Assembly (NCBI RefSeq): GCF_003258835.1
Contig: NZ_NPEV01000009.1
Coordinates: 1 to 64,000, forward strand
Direction: 5' to 3'
DNA from: Rhodobium orientis
GTDB taxonomy: Bacteria > Pseudomonadota > Alphaproteobacteria > Rhizobiales > Rhodobiaceae
DNA: 64,000 bases
The notes below the pieces were generated by a model, which did no database searches, was not told the origin of the DNA, and worked only from the letters and a program-made list of their open reading frames with translations. Both the position numbers and the translations under genes were made by a program. Positions 53,201 through 62,362 of the stretch are shown here, one piece after another (positions within the stretch are counted from its first letter, which is position 1; the number at the start of each line of letters is the position of its first letter).

Positions 53201-54952
53201 ATGGCTCGTCTTGCAACACAGTCCAGGAATGGCGTCGCCGGCGATGACCTGACGGCGACGATTTCCGATTTCCTGGAAATGAACGGTGCGTCCGCCGGCA
53301 ACGGCAAGGCGCTGTGGCGCGCGCTGTCGTCGCGCATGCCGGCGATCCTGGAAACCTTCTACGGCGCCCTGGCCGACCGGCCCGAGCTTGCCGAAAAGCT
53401 CGGCGCCAACTGCGGCCGGGTCGAGGAGCTGAAGGCGACCCAGCAGCGCCACATGGAGTTCCTGCTCGACCACGGCCCGGGGCCGGACCTGGAGGAGCAG
53501 GCCAGGAAGATCGGCGAGGCCCATGTGCGGGCCGGCATCACGCCGCTGTGGTATCTCGCCGCCTATGGCCGGCTGTTCCACGACATGATCCCGGCGCTGG
53601 TTGCCGGCAACCGGTTGTCGCCGAAAAAGCAGACGCGGATGCTGCAGACGGCGGTCTCGCACATCTTCCTCGACATGGTGCTGGCCTATGACGCCTACCA
53701 GACCAGCATGATGGCCGAGACGGTGGACAAGAAGGAGCGCGAAAAGGACGTCCACAGCCTGCGCAAGCTCGCCCAGACGGTGCGCAACATCAACGATGTG
53801 ACGCTGAACATGGCGTATCTCTCCAACAACATCCGCGCGGCCAGCGACGGCGGCCAGGCGATTTCATCGGCCTCGGCGGAGCTGGTGGCCTCGATCCAGC
53901 AGATCGCCGCGACCAGCGACGGCACGGCGCAGGAGGCCGACACCACCCATTCGGCGATCGCCGACGGCCTGAAGTCCATGCAGGCGGTGTCGACGACCAT
54001 CAAGGACATCGCCGCAAGCTCGCAGCGCAGCGCCGACGACCTCACCGAACTGCACGAGGCGTCCGACCAGATCAGCGAGTTCCTGACCGTCATCGAGAGC
54101 ATCGCGGCCCAGACCAACCTCCTGGCGCTGAACGCGACCATCGAAGCCGCCCGCGCGGGCGAGGCGGGCAAGGGCTTTGCGGTCGTTGCCGCCGAGGTCA
54201 AGGAACTGGCGACCCAGACCGCCAAGGCGACGGAAGACATCGCCCAGCGCATCGAGGCGCTGAAGGGCGGCATGATGACGATCCGCGAATCCATCGAAAG
54301 CTCGCAGAACGCGGTGGAGAAGGGCGAGGAGACCATCACCGGCGCCAACGCCCTGATGGAGACGGTCGGCACCCAGATCGGCGATGTCTCCCACAAGATG
54401 CAGGAGATCTCGTCGATCCTGCAGCAGCAGCACGGCGCCAGCCAGGAGATCGCCGAGAGCATCACCCGCGTTGCCGACCTTGCCAACGAGAACGAACGGC
54501 GCTTGAGCGAGATGTCGGGCTCGCTGGACCACGCCAACGGCGCCTTCCTGGAGGACGCCAAGGCCTGGTTCGATGCCGATTCCGCGCAATCGCTCTGCGA
54601 GATGGCCAAGATCGACCATGTGATGTTCAAGAAGCGGATCGTCGACACGGTGACCGGGCGCGACAAGTGGCGGGCCGGTGAGGTGCCGGACCACCATTCC
54701 TGCCGGCTCGGCAAGTGGTACGACGCCATCACCGACGAGCGGATCCGCGCCCATCCGTCCTTCGTGGCGATGCGCGAGCCGCACAGGACCGTCCATGCGG
54801 CGGCGCGCGAGACGCTGGAAGCCTATGACCGCGGCGACAAGGCGGCGGTCGCCGCCGGCCTCGACCGGCTGGAGGCGGCGAGCATCGAGGTCATCGAGGC
54901 GCTCGAGGCCTTCTCGACGGCGCTCGACAGGGATCTGCAAAGGGCAGGCTGA
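53201..54952 (+). CDS. Globin-coupled methyl-accepting protein with C-terminal CZB domain
   Basis: A 583-residue soluble receptor. Residues ~20-170 form a sensor globin with the proximal-His helix [22 protein letters not shown] (His108). An MCP signalling domain follows (tip [19 protein letters not shown] near 303-321). The C-terminus is a chemoreceptor zinc-binding (CZB) domain with the ligand set His473, Cys501 (CRLGKWY), His528 and His532. No membrane helix is present. Globin-coupled MCPs of the HemAT type sense oxygen via heme. CZB domains bind zinc and can sense oxidants. Fusing both in one receptor is unusual. ATG 53201 follows GGGGGGAAGAG. Confidence 0.92.
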   Translation: MARLATQSRNGVAGDDLTATISDFLEMNGASAGNGKALWRALSSRMPAILETFYGALADRPELAEKLGANCGRVEELKATQQRHMEFLLDHGPGPDLEEQARKIGEAHVRAGITPLWYLAAYGRLFHDMIPALVAGNRLSPKKQTRMLQTAVSHIFLDMVLAYDAYQTSMMAETVDKKEREKDVHSLRKLAQTVRNINDVTLNMAYLSNNIRAASDGGQAISSASAELVASIQQIAATSDGTAQEADTTHSAIADGLKSMQAVSTTIKDIAASSQRSADDLTELHEASDQISEFLTVIESIAAQTNLLALNATIEAARAGEAGKGFAVVAAEVKELATQTAKATEDIAQRIEALKGGMMTIRESIESSQNAVEKGEETITGANALMETVGTQIGDVSHKMQEISSILQQQHGASQEIAESITRVADLANENERRLSEMSGSLDHANGAFLEDAKAWFDADSAQSLCEMAKIDHVMFKKRIVDTVTGRDKWRAGEVPDHHSCRLGKWYDAITDERIRAHPSFVAMREPHRTVHAAARETLEAYDRGDKAAVAAGLDRLEAASIEVIEALEAFSTALDRDLQRAG

Positions 54953-54981
54953 TCCTCTGCATCAATAGAACATGACAAAAG

Positions 54982-55012
54982 AAAACGGGCGGAGAAATCT
55001 CCGCCCGTTTTC
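54982..55012. terminator. Bidirectional terminator between the receptor gene and leuC
   Basis: Perfect inverted repeat AAAACGGGCGGAG / CTCCGCCCGTTTT around an AAAT loop (54982-55012), with T tracts on both strands. It ends the receptor gene on the plus strand and leuC on the minus strand. Confidence 0.9.
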
Positions 55013-55041
55013 CGTTTCCGTAAACGTTATTTCGTGCCGGC

Positions 55042-56448
55042 CTACTTGAAGTCGCGGATGTCGACGAAGTGGCCGGCGATCGCGGCGGCGGCGGCCATTG
55101 CCGGCGACACCAGGTGGGTGCGGCCCTTGAAGCCCTGGCGGCCCTCGAAGTTGCGGTTCGAGGTCGAGGCGCAGCGCTCGCCGGGAGCCAGCTTGTCGGC
55201 ATTCATGGCAAGGCACATGGAGCAGCCCGGCTCGCGCCATTCGAAGCCGGCCTCGATGAACACCTTGTCGAGGCCCTCGGCTTCGGCCTGTTCCTTGACG
55301 AGGCCGGAGCCCGGCACGATCAGGGCGTTGACGCGGTCGGCGACCTTGCGGCCCTTGGCGACGGCGGCGGCGGCGCGCAGGTCTTCGATGCGGCCATTGG
55401 TGCAGGAGCCGACGAAGGCGCGGTCGATGGCGATGTCGGTCATCCGGGTGCCGGCCTCAAGACCCATATAGGCGAGTGCGCGCTCCACGGCGGCGCGTTT
55501 CGCCGGGTCCTCGATCTGTTCCGGGTCCGGCACGCTGCCGGTGATGGAGACGACGTTCTCCGGGCTGGTGCCCCAGGTGATCAGCGGCGGCAGGTTGCCG
55601 GCGTCGAGACGGACCTCAGCGTCGAACTCGGCACCCTCGTCGGTGACCAGCGTCTTCCAGTAGTCGACGGCAGCCTCCCAGTCGGCGCCCTTCGGCGACT
55701 TCGGCCGGCCCTTCAGGTACTCGAAGGTCTTTTCGTCCGGCGCGATCATGCCGGCACGGGCGCCGGCCTCGACCGTCATGTTGCAGACCGTCATGCGCCC
55801 TTCCATGGACAGCGCCCGGATCGCCTCACCGGCATATTCGATGACGTGGCCGGTGCCGCCGCCGGTGCCGATCTCGCCGATGATGGCCAGCACGATGTCC
55901 TTGGCGGTGACGCCGTCAGCGAGCGCGCCGTCGACTGTGACGCGCATGTTCTTGGCCTTGGACTGGATCAGCGTCTGGGTGGCGAGCACGTGCTCGACCT
56001 CCGAGGTGCCGATGCCGTGGGCCAGCGCCCCGAAGGCGCCGTGGGTCGAGGTGTGGCTGTCGCCGCAGACGATGGTGGTGCCGGGCAGGGTGAAGCCCTG
56101 CTCCGGTCCGATGATGTGGACCACGCCCTGGCGAACGTCGTGCTCGTCGTAATATTCCAGGCCGAATTCGGCGGCGTTCCTGGCCAGCGTCTCGATCTGC
56201 AGGGCCGATTCCGGATCGTCGACGCCCTTGGAGCGGTCAGTGGTCGGAATGTTGTGGTCGACGACGGTGAGCGTCTTTTCCGGCGCGCGGGCCTTGCGGC
56301 CGGTCATGCGCAGCCCCTCGAAGGCCTGCGGGCTCGTCACCTCGTGGACCAGATGCCGGTCGATGTAAATGAGAGAGGAGCCGTCGTCCTGCGTTTCGAC
56401 CAGGTGGTCGTCCCAGATTTTGTCGTAGAGGGTTCTCGGGGCGGACAT
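55042..56448 (-). CDS. leuC: 3-Isopropylmalate dehydratase large subunit
   Basis: A 468-residue aconitase-family enzyme of leucine synthesis with a [4Fe-4S] cluster. Cluster cysteines are seen in [17 protein letters not shown] and [26 protein letters not shown] marks the substrate-binding side. It works with LeuD (not in the window). ATG 56448 ([15 protein letters not shown]) follows GGAGAGAAAGA. It lies downstream of rplS on the same strand, a common order in Hyphomicrobiales, and is closed by the bidirectional terminator. Confidence 0.97.
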   Translation of the reverse strand: MSAPRTLYDKIWDDHLVETQDDGSSLIYIDRHLVHEVTSPQAFEGLRMTGRKARAPEKTLTVVDHNIPTTDRSKGVDDPESALQIETLARNAAEFGLEYYDEHDVRQGVVHIIGPEQGFTLPGTTIVCGDSHTSTHGAFGALAHGIGTSEVEHVLATQTLIQSKAKNMRVTVDGALADGVTAKDIVLAIIGEIGTGGGTGHVIEYAGEAIRALSMEGRMTVCNMTVEAGARAGMIAPDEKTFEYLKGRPKSPKGADWEAAVDYWKTLVTDEGAEFDAEVRLDAGNLPPLITWGTSPENVVSITGSVPDPEQIEDPAKRAAVERALAYMGLEAGTRMTDIAIDRAFVGSCTNGRIEDLRAAAAVAKGRKVADRVNALIVPGSGLVKEQAEAEGLDKVFIEAGFEWREPGCSMCLAMNADKLAPGERCASTSNRNFEGRQGFKGRTHLVSPAMAAAAAIAGHFVDIRDFK

Positions 56449-56685
56449 TTTCTTTCTCTCCAGATTCAAACGCCGGAACATGTCTGGCCGGCTGTTCTTA
56501 AAGAACGTCGCCCGGAGCGGTCAAGACGGACTGTCGGGACGGGCGTTCAGGATGTGCGCTCAGGACAAGCGCGCAAGCTGGCGGGGCGGATCGCATGCGG
56601 GGTCGGCGGGTCGCCGGGACGGCCCCGTCACCGTCGGCCGCTCCGGCAAGATATGGGGCAGGGCGGGCGTTTCGTCATCGGCGGA

Positions 56686-56712
56686 CAAAAAAACCGGCCC
56701 CGAAGGGCCGGC
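56686..56712 (-). terminator. Rho-independent terminator of rplS
   Basis: The stem CCGGCCC / GGGCCGG (56694-56700 and 56705-56711) is preceded on the plus strand by seven A (56687-56693), which is a T tract on the minus strand. About 33 bases after the rplS stop. Confidence 0.85.
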
Positions 56713-56744
56713 TGGGTGTTTTTCGTTCGCATCGGCGAGACGAC

Positions 56745-57269
56745 CTATTCGGACGCGGTGTCGCCCGCCTCGGCCTCGGCGGCGGCAGCGGCTTCCGCAG
56801 CAGCGGCGGCTTCGGCGGCGGCGGCCCGTGCCGCGGCCTTCTCGGCCTCGACGGCGGCCTTGGCGTCGGCGGCGACGCGCTTCTCGGCGTCGACCAGGCG
56901 GCGCGTGCGCACGTTGGTGGCCTCGGAGATGCGGGCGGACTTGCCGCGGCGGCCGCGCAGGTAATAGAGCTTGGCGCGGCGGACCTTGCCGCGGCGCACG
57001 ACGTCGATGGACTCGATCAGCGGCGAGAACAGCGGGAAGACACGTTCCACGCCTTCGCCGTAGGAAATCTTGCGGACCGTGAAGCTCTCGTTGAGGCCGC
57101 CGCCGGAGCGCGAGATGCAGACGCCCTCATAGGCCTGCACGCGGGTCCGGTTGCCCTCGGTGACGCGCACGTTGACGCGCAGCGTATCGCCGGCCGAGAA
57201 GTCCGGAAGCTTGCGCTTGTCCTCGATTGCCGCCATCTGCTCGGTTTCGAGTTCCTGAATGATGTTCAC
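56745..57269 (-). CDS. rplS: Ribosomal protein bL19
   Basis: A 174-residue protein. The first ~120 residues are the L19 fold ([60 protein letters not shown]), at the 30S/50S interface. The last ~50 residues are an Ala/Glu-rich, probably helical tail ([19 protein letters not shown]-type composition), seen in some alphaproteobacteria. The usual upstream neighbours rimM and trmD are not here, since the preceding gene is on the opposite strand. Confidence 0.96.
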   Translation of the reverse strand: MNIIQELETEQMAAIEDKRKLPDFSAGDTLRVNVRVTEGNRTRVQAYEGVCISRSGGGLNESFTVRKISYGEGVERVFPLFSPLIESIDVVRRGKVRRAKLYYLRGRRGKSARISEATNVRTRRLVDAEKRVAADAKAAVEAEKAAARAAAAEAAAAAEAAAAAEAEAGDTASE

Positions 57270-57575
57270 GGCTCAACCCTTCTCATACAGTCGGCACGGC
57301 CGAGGCCGCGCTCTTGATGCGCCGGCAGCGACCGTGCTCCATATCCTGGAAAATCAAGCGTCGTCCATACACCGATCGATTCGGTTTGTCGATTCCCTGA
57401 TGGCGGCGGCATCGCGGTTTTTTTCATTTTTTTGCATCGACTTGCGTTTCCGGACCGTCCGGCGGGAGCCCGCCGGCGTGCGGCCTGCCGCACTGCAACG
57501 TGGCGAACGGACGATCTGCCCTATATTCGAAAAAACAAATATACTGGCCGAACAGATATTGAAGGGGGAGACACC
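57270..57575. other. Divergent intergenic region rplS / DUF3050 gene
   Basis: 306 bases without a supported gene. Two A+T-rich patches (57400-57440 and 57520-57560) are the likely promoter zones. A GGGGGAG ribosome-binding site precedes ATG 57576. No operator was recognised. Confidence 0.5.
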
Positions 57576-58370
57576 ATGAACGCACCCGCCGCGCCCGGCA
57601 GCCTGACCGCCGACATCATCGAAGCGACCCGGGCCCCGCTCGATGCGCACCCGGTCTATGGCGCGATCACGAGCCGCGCGCGGCTTTGCCGGTTCATGGA
57701 GCACCACGTCTTTTCGGTCTGGGATTTCATGTCGCTGATCAAGTACCTGCAGGCGCGGGTGGCGCCGACCAATGTGCCCTGGGCGCCGGTCGGCGACGGC
57801 AGCGTCCGGCGCTTCATCAACGAGCTGGTGCTGGAGGAAGAGACCGACGAACTACCGGGCCACGGGGCCGGAAACCCGGCCTTTACCAGCCATTTCGAGC
57901 TCTATTGCACGGCGATGCGCGAGGTCGGGGCCGATCCCACATCGGTGCTCGCCTTTGTCGAGACGGCGGTGGCGGACGGCATCGAGGCGGCGCTTGCCAC
58001 CGGCCTTGCACCGGCGCCGTCCGCGACCTTCACCCGCACCACCTTCGGCTTCATCAATTCCGACCGGCCGCACCAGGTGGCGGCGGCGCTGGCGCTCGGG
58101 CGCGAGCACATCATCCCGGCGATGTTCCGCCGGTTCCTGTCGGACATGGAAATCGGGCCGGACGAGGCGCCGGTGTTCCATTTCTATCTCAACCGGCACA
58201 TCCATCTCGACGAGGATTTCCATGCGCCGCTGTCGCTGAAGCTCCTCAACGCGCTCTGCGAGGGCGATCCGGAGCGGCTCGATGAGGCGCGCGAGGCGGC
58301 GATGGCGGCGGTTGCCGCGCGGCTCGCCTTCTGGGACGGTGTGCACGCCACCATCTCGGCGATGGACTGA
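57576..58370 (+). CDS. DUF3050 family protein (heme-oxygenase-like fold)
   Basis: A 264-residue cytoplasmic protein that matches DUF3050: RFMEHHVFSVWDFMSLIKYL (39-58), RRFINELVLEEETDELP (78-94), SHFELYCTAMREVGAD, and FHFYLNRHIHLDEDFHAPLS (201-220). I understand the family to be placed in the heme-oxygenase/TENA structural clan. The conserved acid/His residues (Glu87-Glu89, His202/208/210, Asp212, Asp214, His216) look like a metal site, as in heme-oxygenase-like diiron oxidases, but this is inference. Function unknown. It stands alone on the plus strand. Confidence 0.85.
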   Translation: MNAPAAPGSLTADIIEATRAPLDAHPVYGAITSRARLCRFMEHHVFSVWDFMSLIKYLQARVAPTNVPWAPVGDGSVRRFINELVLEEETDELPGHGAGNPAFTSHFELYCTAMREVGADPTSVLAFVETAVADGIEAALATGLAPAPSATFTRTTFGFINSDRPHQVAAALALGREHIIPAMFRRFLSDMEIGPDEAPVFHFYLNRHIHLDEDFHAPLSLKLLNALCEGDPERLDEAREAAMAAVAARLAFWDGVHATISAMD

Positions 58371-58716
58371 TCGCCTAGAGATAGAGCCGTCAATGTCAGG
58401 GAGAAAAAGACCCGGCGTGGCGGAAGAAGGCGCGTCAGGGTCAAGGTGACGCCTTCTCCCGCCCGGGTGCCTTGCTGACTACGCAAAACCTGAAGGTCAG
58501 CGTCCTATCCCTGGCAAATCGCTTGCCAGGTTTTCCGCGCGCGAAAACCACAAGATATAGTGGTGGGAGACGACGGTCGGCACAATCAATGCCGGTATTT
58601 AAACGCCGCGTTTACCCTCGGCGCATTGCAGATTGCAGCGGATTCGCATTCTGCAACGGTGCGGCCGGCAGAAACGGCCCTGCCGTTTGCATGGGCGATC
58701 TTTCAGGAGGCGTCGG
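58371..58716. other. Intergenic region with long imperfect inverted repeat
   Basis: 346 bases between convergent genes with no supported gene. A long imperfect hairpin spans 58411-58465: CCCGG with CCGGG at the ends, and AGAAGGCG-CG-TCA (58425-58437) with TGACGCCTTCT (58447-58457) in the middle. Lack of a T tract argues against a simple terminator. It may mark the end of one transcript or be a decayed repeat. Confidence 0.45.
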
Positions 58717-59499
58717 CTATTCGGCAGAGGCCTTCGCAGAAGCGGGGGCTTTTGCCGTCGCCGGGGCCGGCGCGTCGGCGCGGCCGATCCACAGGTCGAG
58801 GAATTTCTCCAGCCAGGCCCTCAGCGGCGCGTCGTAGACGGCGCGGCCGGCGAAGTGGTCGTTGCGGTTTTGCGCGCAAGGAAGCTTCATGCGCTCCGCA
58901 CCCTTCACCGTCCAGCGGTGCATCATGGCGAGCGTCAGCTCCGGATGGAACTGGATGCCATAGGCGGCGGCGCCGACCCGGAATGCCTGATTGGGAAAAA
59001 GATCGCCCTCGGCAAGCAGCGTTGCCTCGCGCGGCAGGTCGAAGCCTTCGCGGTGCCACTGGTAGACCTTTTTCGGCCAGGAAAAGAGGGCCTTGCCGGC
59101 CTCGGTCGGGCGGATCGGATAATAGCCGATCTCCGCGCAGCTCTCCGTGTGAGGCTCGACCTTGCCGCCGATATGGCGCACCAGCATCTGGGCACCGAGG
59201 CAGATGCCGAGGAAAGGTGCCCCCTCCGACAGCGGCACGCCGGTCCAGTCGATCTCGCGATGGACGAAGGCGTCGGTATCGTTGGCGCTCATCGGTCCGC
59301 CGAAAATGACGGCGCCGGCGTGTTCGGCCATAGTGGTGGGAAGCGGGTCGCCGAAGCGCGGACGGCGGATGTCGAGCGTGAAGCCGCGCCTGACGAGCGA
59401 CTGCCCGACCCGACCCGGGGTCGAGTTTTCCTGGTGGAGGACGATGAGCACGCGCTGCGGGCGCTCTCCCCTGCCATCGATCCGGTGCATGACGGTCAT
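58717..59499 (-). CDS. Class I glutamine amidotransferase-like protein
   Basis: A 260-residue protein of the GMP-synthase-type glutamine amidotransferase fold. Nucleophile elbow: FLGICLGAQMLVRHIGG (catalytic Cys). Late triad: YGIQFHPELT (His and Glu). It lacks a synthetase domain. Stand-alone members include gamma-glutamyl-putrescine hydrolases and GuaA-like paralogues of unknown target. The C-terminus is an Ala/Pro-rich tail (APAPATAKAPASAKASAE). Single gene, 68 bases downstream of terB. Confidence 0.9.
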   Translation of the reverse strand: MTVMHRIDGRGERPQRVLIVLHQENSTPGRVGQSLVRRGFTLDIRRPRFGDPLPTTMAEHAGAVIFGGPMSANDTDAFVHREIDWTGVPLSEGAPFLGICLGAQMLVRHIGGKVEPHTESCAEIGYYPIRPTEAGKALFSWPKKVYQWHREGFDLPREATLLAEGDLFPNQAFRVGAAAYGIQFHPELTLAMMHRWTVKGAERMKLPCAQNRNDHFAGRAVYDAPLRAWLEKFLDLWIGRADAPAPATAKAPASAKASAE

Positions 59500-59567
59500 G
59501 GGCGCGGATTATATCGATTGTCGGTGACGCGTCGACCCCGGATATCGCGCGGGTCGTTGCCGGGCTC

Positions 59568-60038
59568 TCATTCGCCCTCGTCGTCGATGCGGCCCTCGAC
59601 GCGTTTGCGCATGGCGATGCGGTCGCGGGAGGAGACGCCGAGGAGTTCGGCGACGCGCCAGACGATGTTGTCCTCCATTTCGTGGACGGTGCCGTCGGCG
59701 TAGACGATCTCCCACATCATTTCCACGACGTGGCGACGCTCGTCGTCGGCGAGCGTGCGCTTCAGGACGCTGGTGAAGGCATAAAGGTCGATCGCCTCGC
59801 GGTCGCGGGTGCGGGCCTCGGAGATCAGCGCCTCGGTGTCCTTGGGCGAGAGGTTGTAATTGGTGCGCAGGATTTCCTTCAGGCGCTGCTTCTCTGAGTC
59901 CGCGACGATGCCGTCGACGGAGACCAGATGCACAAGGAGCGCGGCCACGGCGAGACGCTGGTCTTTCTCCGGAGAGCTCTCGTCCGCGGGCTGGCCCTGG
60001 GTGATGTCTGTCAGAAACTGTTTCAGCGATTCGAACAT
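59568..60038 (-). CDS. TerB-family protein
   Basis: A 156-residue all-helical protein of the TerB/TerB-like family. Repeated acidic helices carry VHLVSVDGIVADSEKQRLKE and VEMMWEIVYADGTVHEMEDN, each with a D-G turn that could bind Ca2+. The family was named from tellurite resistance but the function in most species is unknown. No ter operon genes are adjacent. ATG 60038 (MFESLKQFLTDI) follows GCGAGG. Confidence 0.88.
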   Translation of the reverse strand: MFESLKQFLTDITQGQPADESSPEKDQRLAVAALLVHLVSVDGIVADSEKQRLKEILRTNYNLSPKDTEALISEARTRDREAIDLYAFTSVLKRTLADDERRHVVEMMWEIVYADGTVHEMEDNIVWRVAELLGVSSRDRIAMRKRVEGRIDDEGE

Positions 60039-60170
60039 GCTGCCTCGCGGGTGCGGTCCGCCTATCAATACACCAGTTTCTATTTGAAGAAAGTCGCCGC
60101 CGTTTTCAAACCGGAATCGCAGTAAGTCGTCCGGCTGTGGCAGTGCTGCCGGCCGCCGGGACGTTCCGGA

Positions 60171-61298
60171 TCAGTGCGAGTTCGACAGCAGGTGACGTAA
60201 ACGTGAGATGAGCGCCTCGCCGAGGAGGCGTTCGGCAATTGGCTTCAGGCGGCGTCTGGTCGCCTGGATCAGGAACGGCGCGAAGGCCGCCCAGTGCTCC
60301 GGGGTGAGGAACACGCGGCGGTTGCGCATGACGACGAGGGTCGTCAGTTCCTGGCGGTCGGCGCCGACGTCCTGTTTCCAGGGGCTGTCGCCCCACAGAA
60401 GGTGGACGTCGCGGTAGCCGCGTTCGCCCAGTTCCCTGAGCGCGGCGAGATGGACCTGAAGCCCCGGCGAGAATTTCGAGAAGGCGAGGTCGTAGCCCAT
60501 GATGTTGAAGAAGGCACTGGTGCCGGCCGTGCAGATGATGTTGCCGGCGATGATCCGCCCGTCGAGGGTCAGCTTTGCCGTATAGCCGGTCTGCACGGCG
60601 GTCGCTTCCAGGATCGCCCGTTTTTGGTCGTCGAGCTGGTGGTGTCCGCCGGCCGATTCGATCTTGGTGCGGTTGAGGTCCGCGATCGCCGCGACGTCGC
60701 CGGGCCGGCAGCGCTCGAAGTGGAATTCCACGTGGCCGCCGGTCTCTTTGGCCAGAAGCTTCCACTTGCGCCGCATGGTGCTGGCGCGCCGCGAGGAGAT
60801 GTGGGTCACGTCCGGGCCGATGGCCATCCGCCAGTCGGCCTGGTAGGCGAACCGGTGATGGGGGCGCAACGGCGCGGGCGTTTGCGGTGCGACGATGTCC
60901 TCAAGGACGACCGAGTTGGCGTCGGTGCCGCGAAAGAGCGTATCGCAGAGGGCGTCGATGCGCGCGGGCGTCAGCGTTGCCAGCCGGCCGAGATGAACCA
61001 GGTGGCCGTGGCGTTCGGTAAAAAAAGCCGGATCCTCGTCCGGCCGCTCCAGCATCAGGACGTCGTTCAGGCCGAGGGCGGCGAGATATGCGGGGTGGAC
61101 GAAGAAATTGCCGGCCGCGTCCGGAGCCGGGATGTCGGCGACGGGCACGGTTCGCAACGAAAAATCGCCATGGGAGGATGTCCCGGCGTCCGCGCGTCCG
61201 CGTCCGAGCCAGGGATACGCGCCCGGCCGGTCCCCGGCAGGGTCTCCTGCAGTCGGGGCCATGCCGTGCAATCCCGGGATTTCAAATGCGTTCGCCAT
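60171..61298 (-). CDS. GNAT/FemAB-like acyltransferase (CelD/BioF2-type)
   Basis: A 375-residue protein with the acetyltransferase-6 (GNAT, FemAB-related) domain in the C-terminal half: RRKWKLLAKETGGHVEFHFERC, DLNRTKIESAGGHHQLDD, and GNIICTAGTSAFFNIMGYDLAF. Such proteins act in polysaccharide or cell-envelope decoration (CelD-like), though the acceptor is unknown here. The N-terminal 45 residues are low-complexity. The protein is probably cytoplasmic. It is 132 bases upstream of terB on the same strand. Confidence 0.8.
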   Translation of the reverse strand: MANAFEIPGLHGMAPTAGDPAGDRPGAYPWLGRGRADAGTSSHGDFSLRTVPVADIPAPDAAGNFFVHPAYLAALGLNDVLMLERPDEDPAFFTERHGHLVHLGRLATLTPARIDALCDTLFRGTDANSVVLEDIVAPQTPAPLRPHHRFAYQADWRMAIGPDVTHISSRRASTMRRKWKLLAKETGGHVEFHFERCRPGDVAAIADLNRTKIESAGGHHQLDDQKRAILEATAVQTGYTAKLTLDGRIIAGNIICTAGTSAFFNIMGYDLAFSKFSPGLQVHLAALRELGERGYRDVHLLWGDSPWKQDVGADRQELTTLVVMRNRRVFLTPEHWAAFAPFLIQATRRRLKPIAERLLGEALISRLRHLLSNSH

Positions 61299-61384
61299 TC
61301 CGCTCGTCTACAGCAAAGCGGCCCATGCGAAAAGCCGAACGTAAAAAAAGGGTTACCGGCCACGGCGCGCGGCCCGGCGGCCCC

Positions 61385-62311
61385 CTATGCCGGCAGTTCC
61401 CCGCGCCAGGGCGGGTTGGCGCCGGCGCGTGAGATGGTGACGGAGGCCGCGGCTCCGCCGAGGGCAAGGGCGGCCTCGATGGCATCGGCCTCAAGCCCGG
61501 CAAGGCCGGCGCGGTCGGTGATGCCGGCTTCCGACAGGCACGTCATGAAGCCGGCGTTGAAGGTGTCGCCGGCGCCGACCGTGTCGACGACCTTGACGGT
61601 GCGGGCGGCAACGCTGACCGTGCCGCTGTTGCGGTAGGCCGTGGCGCCTTCGCCGCCGCGGGTGATGATGACGATCTCCGGACCGCGCTCCAGTATTCCG
61701 TTTACGGCAACGTCAATGTCGGTCTCGTTCTCGATCCAGGCGAGGTCCTCGTCGGACAGCTTGACGATGTCGGCTAGGCCGATCATGTGCGTGACGCGGC
61801 GGCGATAGGCGGCCTCGTCGGAGACCAGGGTCGGGCGGATGTTGGGATCGATCATGGTCAGGCGCTTGCCGGCCTCGCGCGCCATCAGCGTCTCGTAGGC
61901 GGTCCCGCAGGGCTCCGGAATGAGGCTGATGCCGCCGAAGAAGAGCGCCTTCACCGAGGAGGGCAGGGCCGGCAGGTCGTCGACGGTGACCATCCGCGAG
62001 GCGGAGTTCTCGTCGTAGAAGATGTAGCTCGCCTGGCCGTCGACGAGCTTGACGAAGGCAAGGGTGGTCGGCCGGTCGCTCTCCACGACGGGCGAGATGT
62101 CGACCTTGCTCTCGACCAGGCCGTCGCGCAGCATGTCGCCGAAGAAATCGGTCGAGATGCCGCAGAAGAAACCGGCCGGGGCGCCGAGGCGGCCGATGGC
62201 GCGGGCGGTGTTGTAGACCGCGCCGCCGACGAAGGGCGCAAAGGCCGCTTCGCCCGCGGTGGTCTGGCGCGGAAGCATGTCGATGAGGGCTTCGCCGCAG
62301 CAAAGGATCAT
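61385..62311 (-). CDS. PfkB-family carbohydrate kinase (fructokinase-like)
   Basis: A 308-residue ribokinase-fold sugar kinase. It starts ILCCGEALIDMLP (family signature 1), has the substrate region GGAVYNTARAIGRLG, and the ATP/anion-hole signature DTVGAGDTFNAGFM (signature 2, catalytic Asp). It is likely a fructokinase, as the members next to FGGY kinases in polyol operons are. The start at 62311 follows CGGAG. It lies 51 bases after the FGGY kinase and is probably co-transcribed. Confidence 0.9.
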   Translation of the reverse strand: MILCCGEALIDMLPRQTTAGEAAFAPFVGGAVYNTARAIGRLGAPAGFFCGISTDFFGDMLRDGLVESKVDISPVVESDRPTTLAFVKLVDGQASYIFYDENSASRMVTVDDLPALPSSVKALFFGGISLIPEPCGTAYETLMAREAGKRLTMIDPNIRPTLVSDEAAYRRRVTHMIGLADIVKLSDEDLAWIENETDIDVAVNGILERGPEIVIITRGGEGATAYRNSGTVSVAARTVKVVDTVGAGDTFNAGFMTCLSEAGITDRAGLAGLEADAIEAALALGGAAASVTISRAGANPPWRGELPA

Positions 62312-62362
62312 GTCGCAAGATCTCCGTTGGGACGGGTTTCGACGATACCGACCATCTTGCGG

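Noticed and set aside
57259-57579. 106-codon open frame upstream of the DUF3050 gene
   Set aside because: It spans a promoter-like A+T-rich region, lacks a ribosome-binding site and resembles no family.
58411-58465. Long inverted repeat as a rho-independent terminator of the DUF3050 gene
   Set aside because: No T tract follows on either strand and the stem is imperfect, so I list it only as an inverted repeat.
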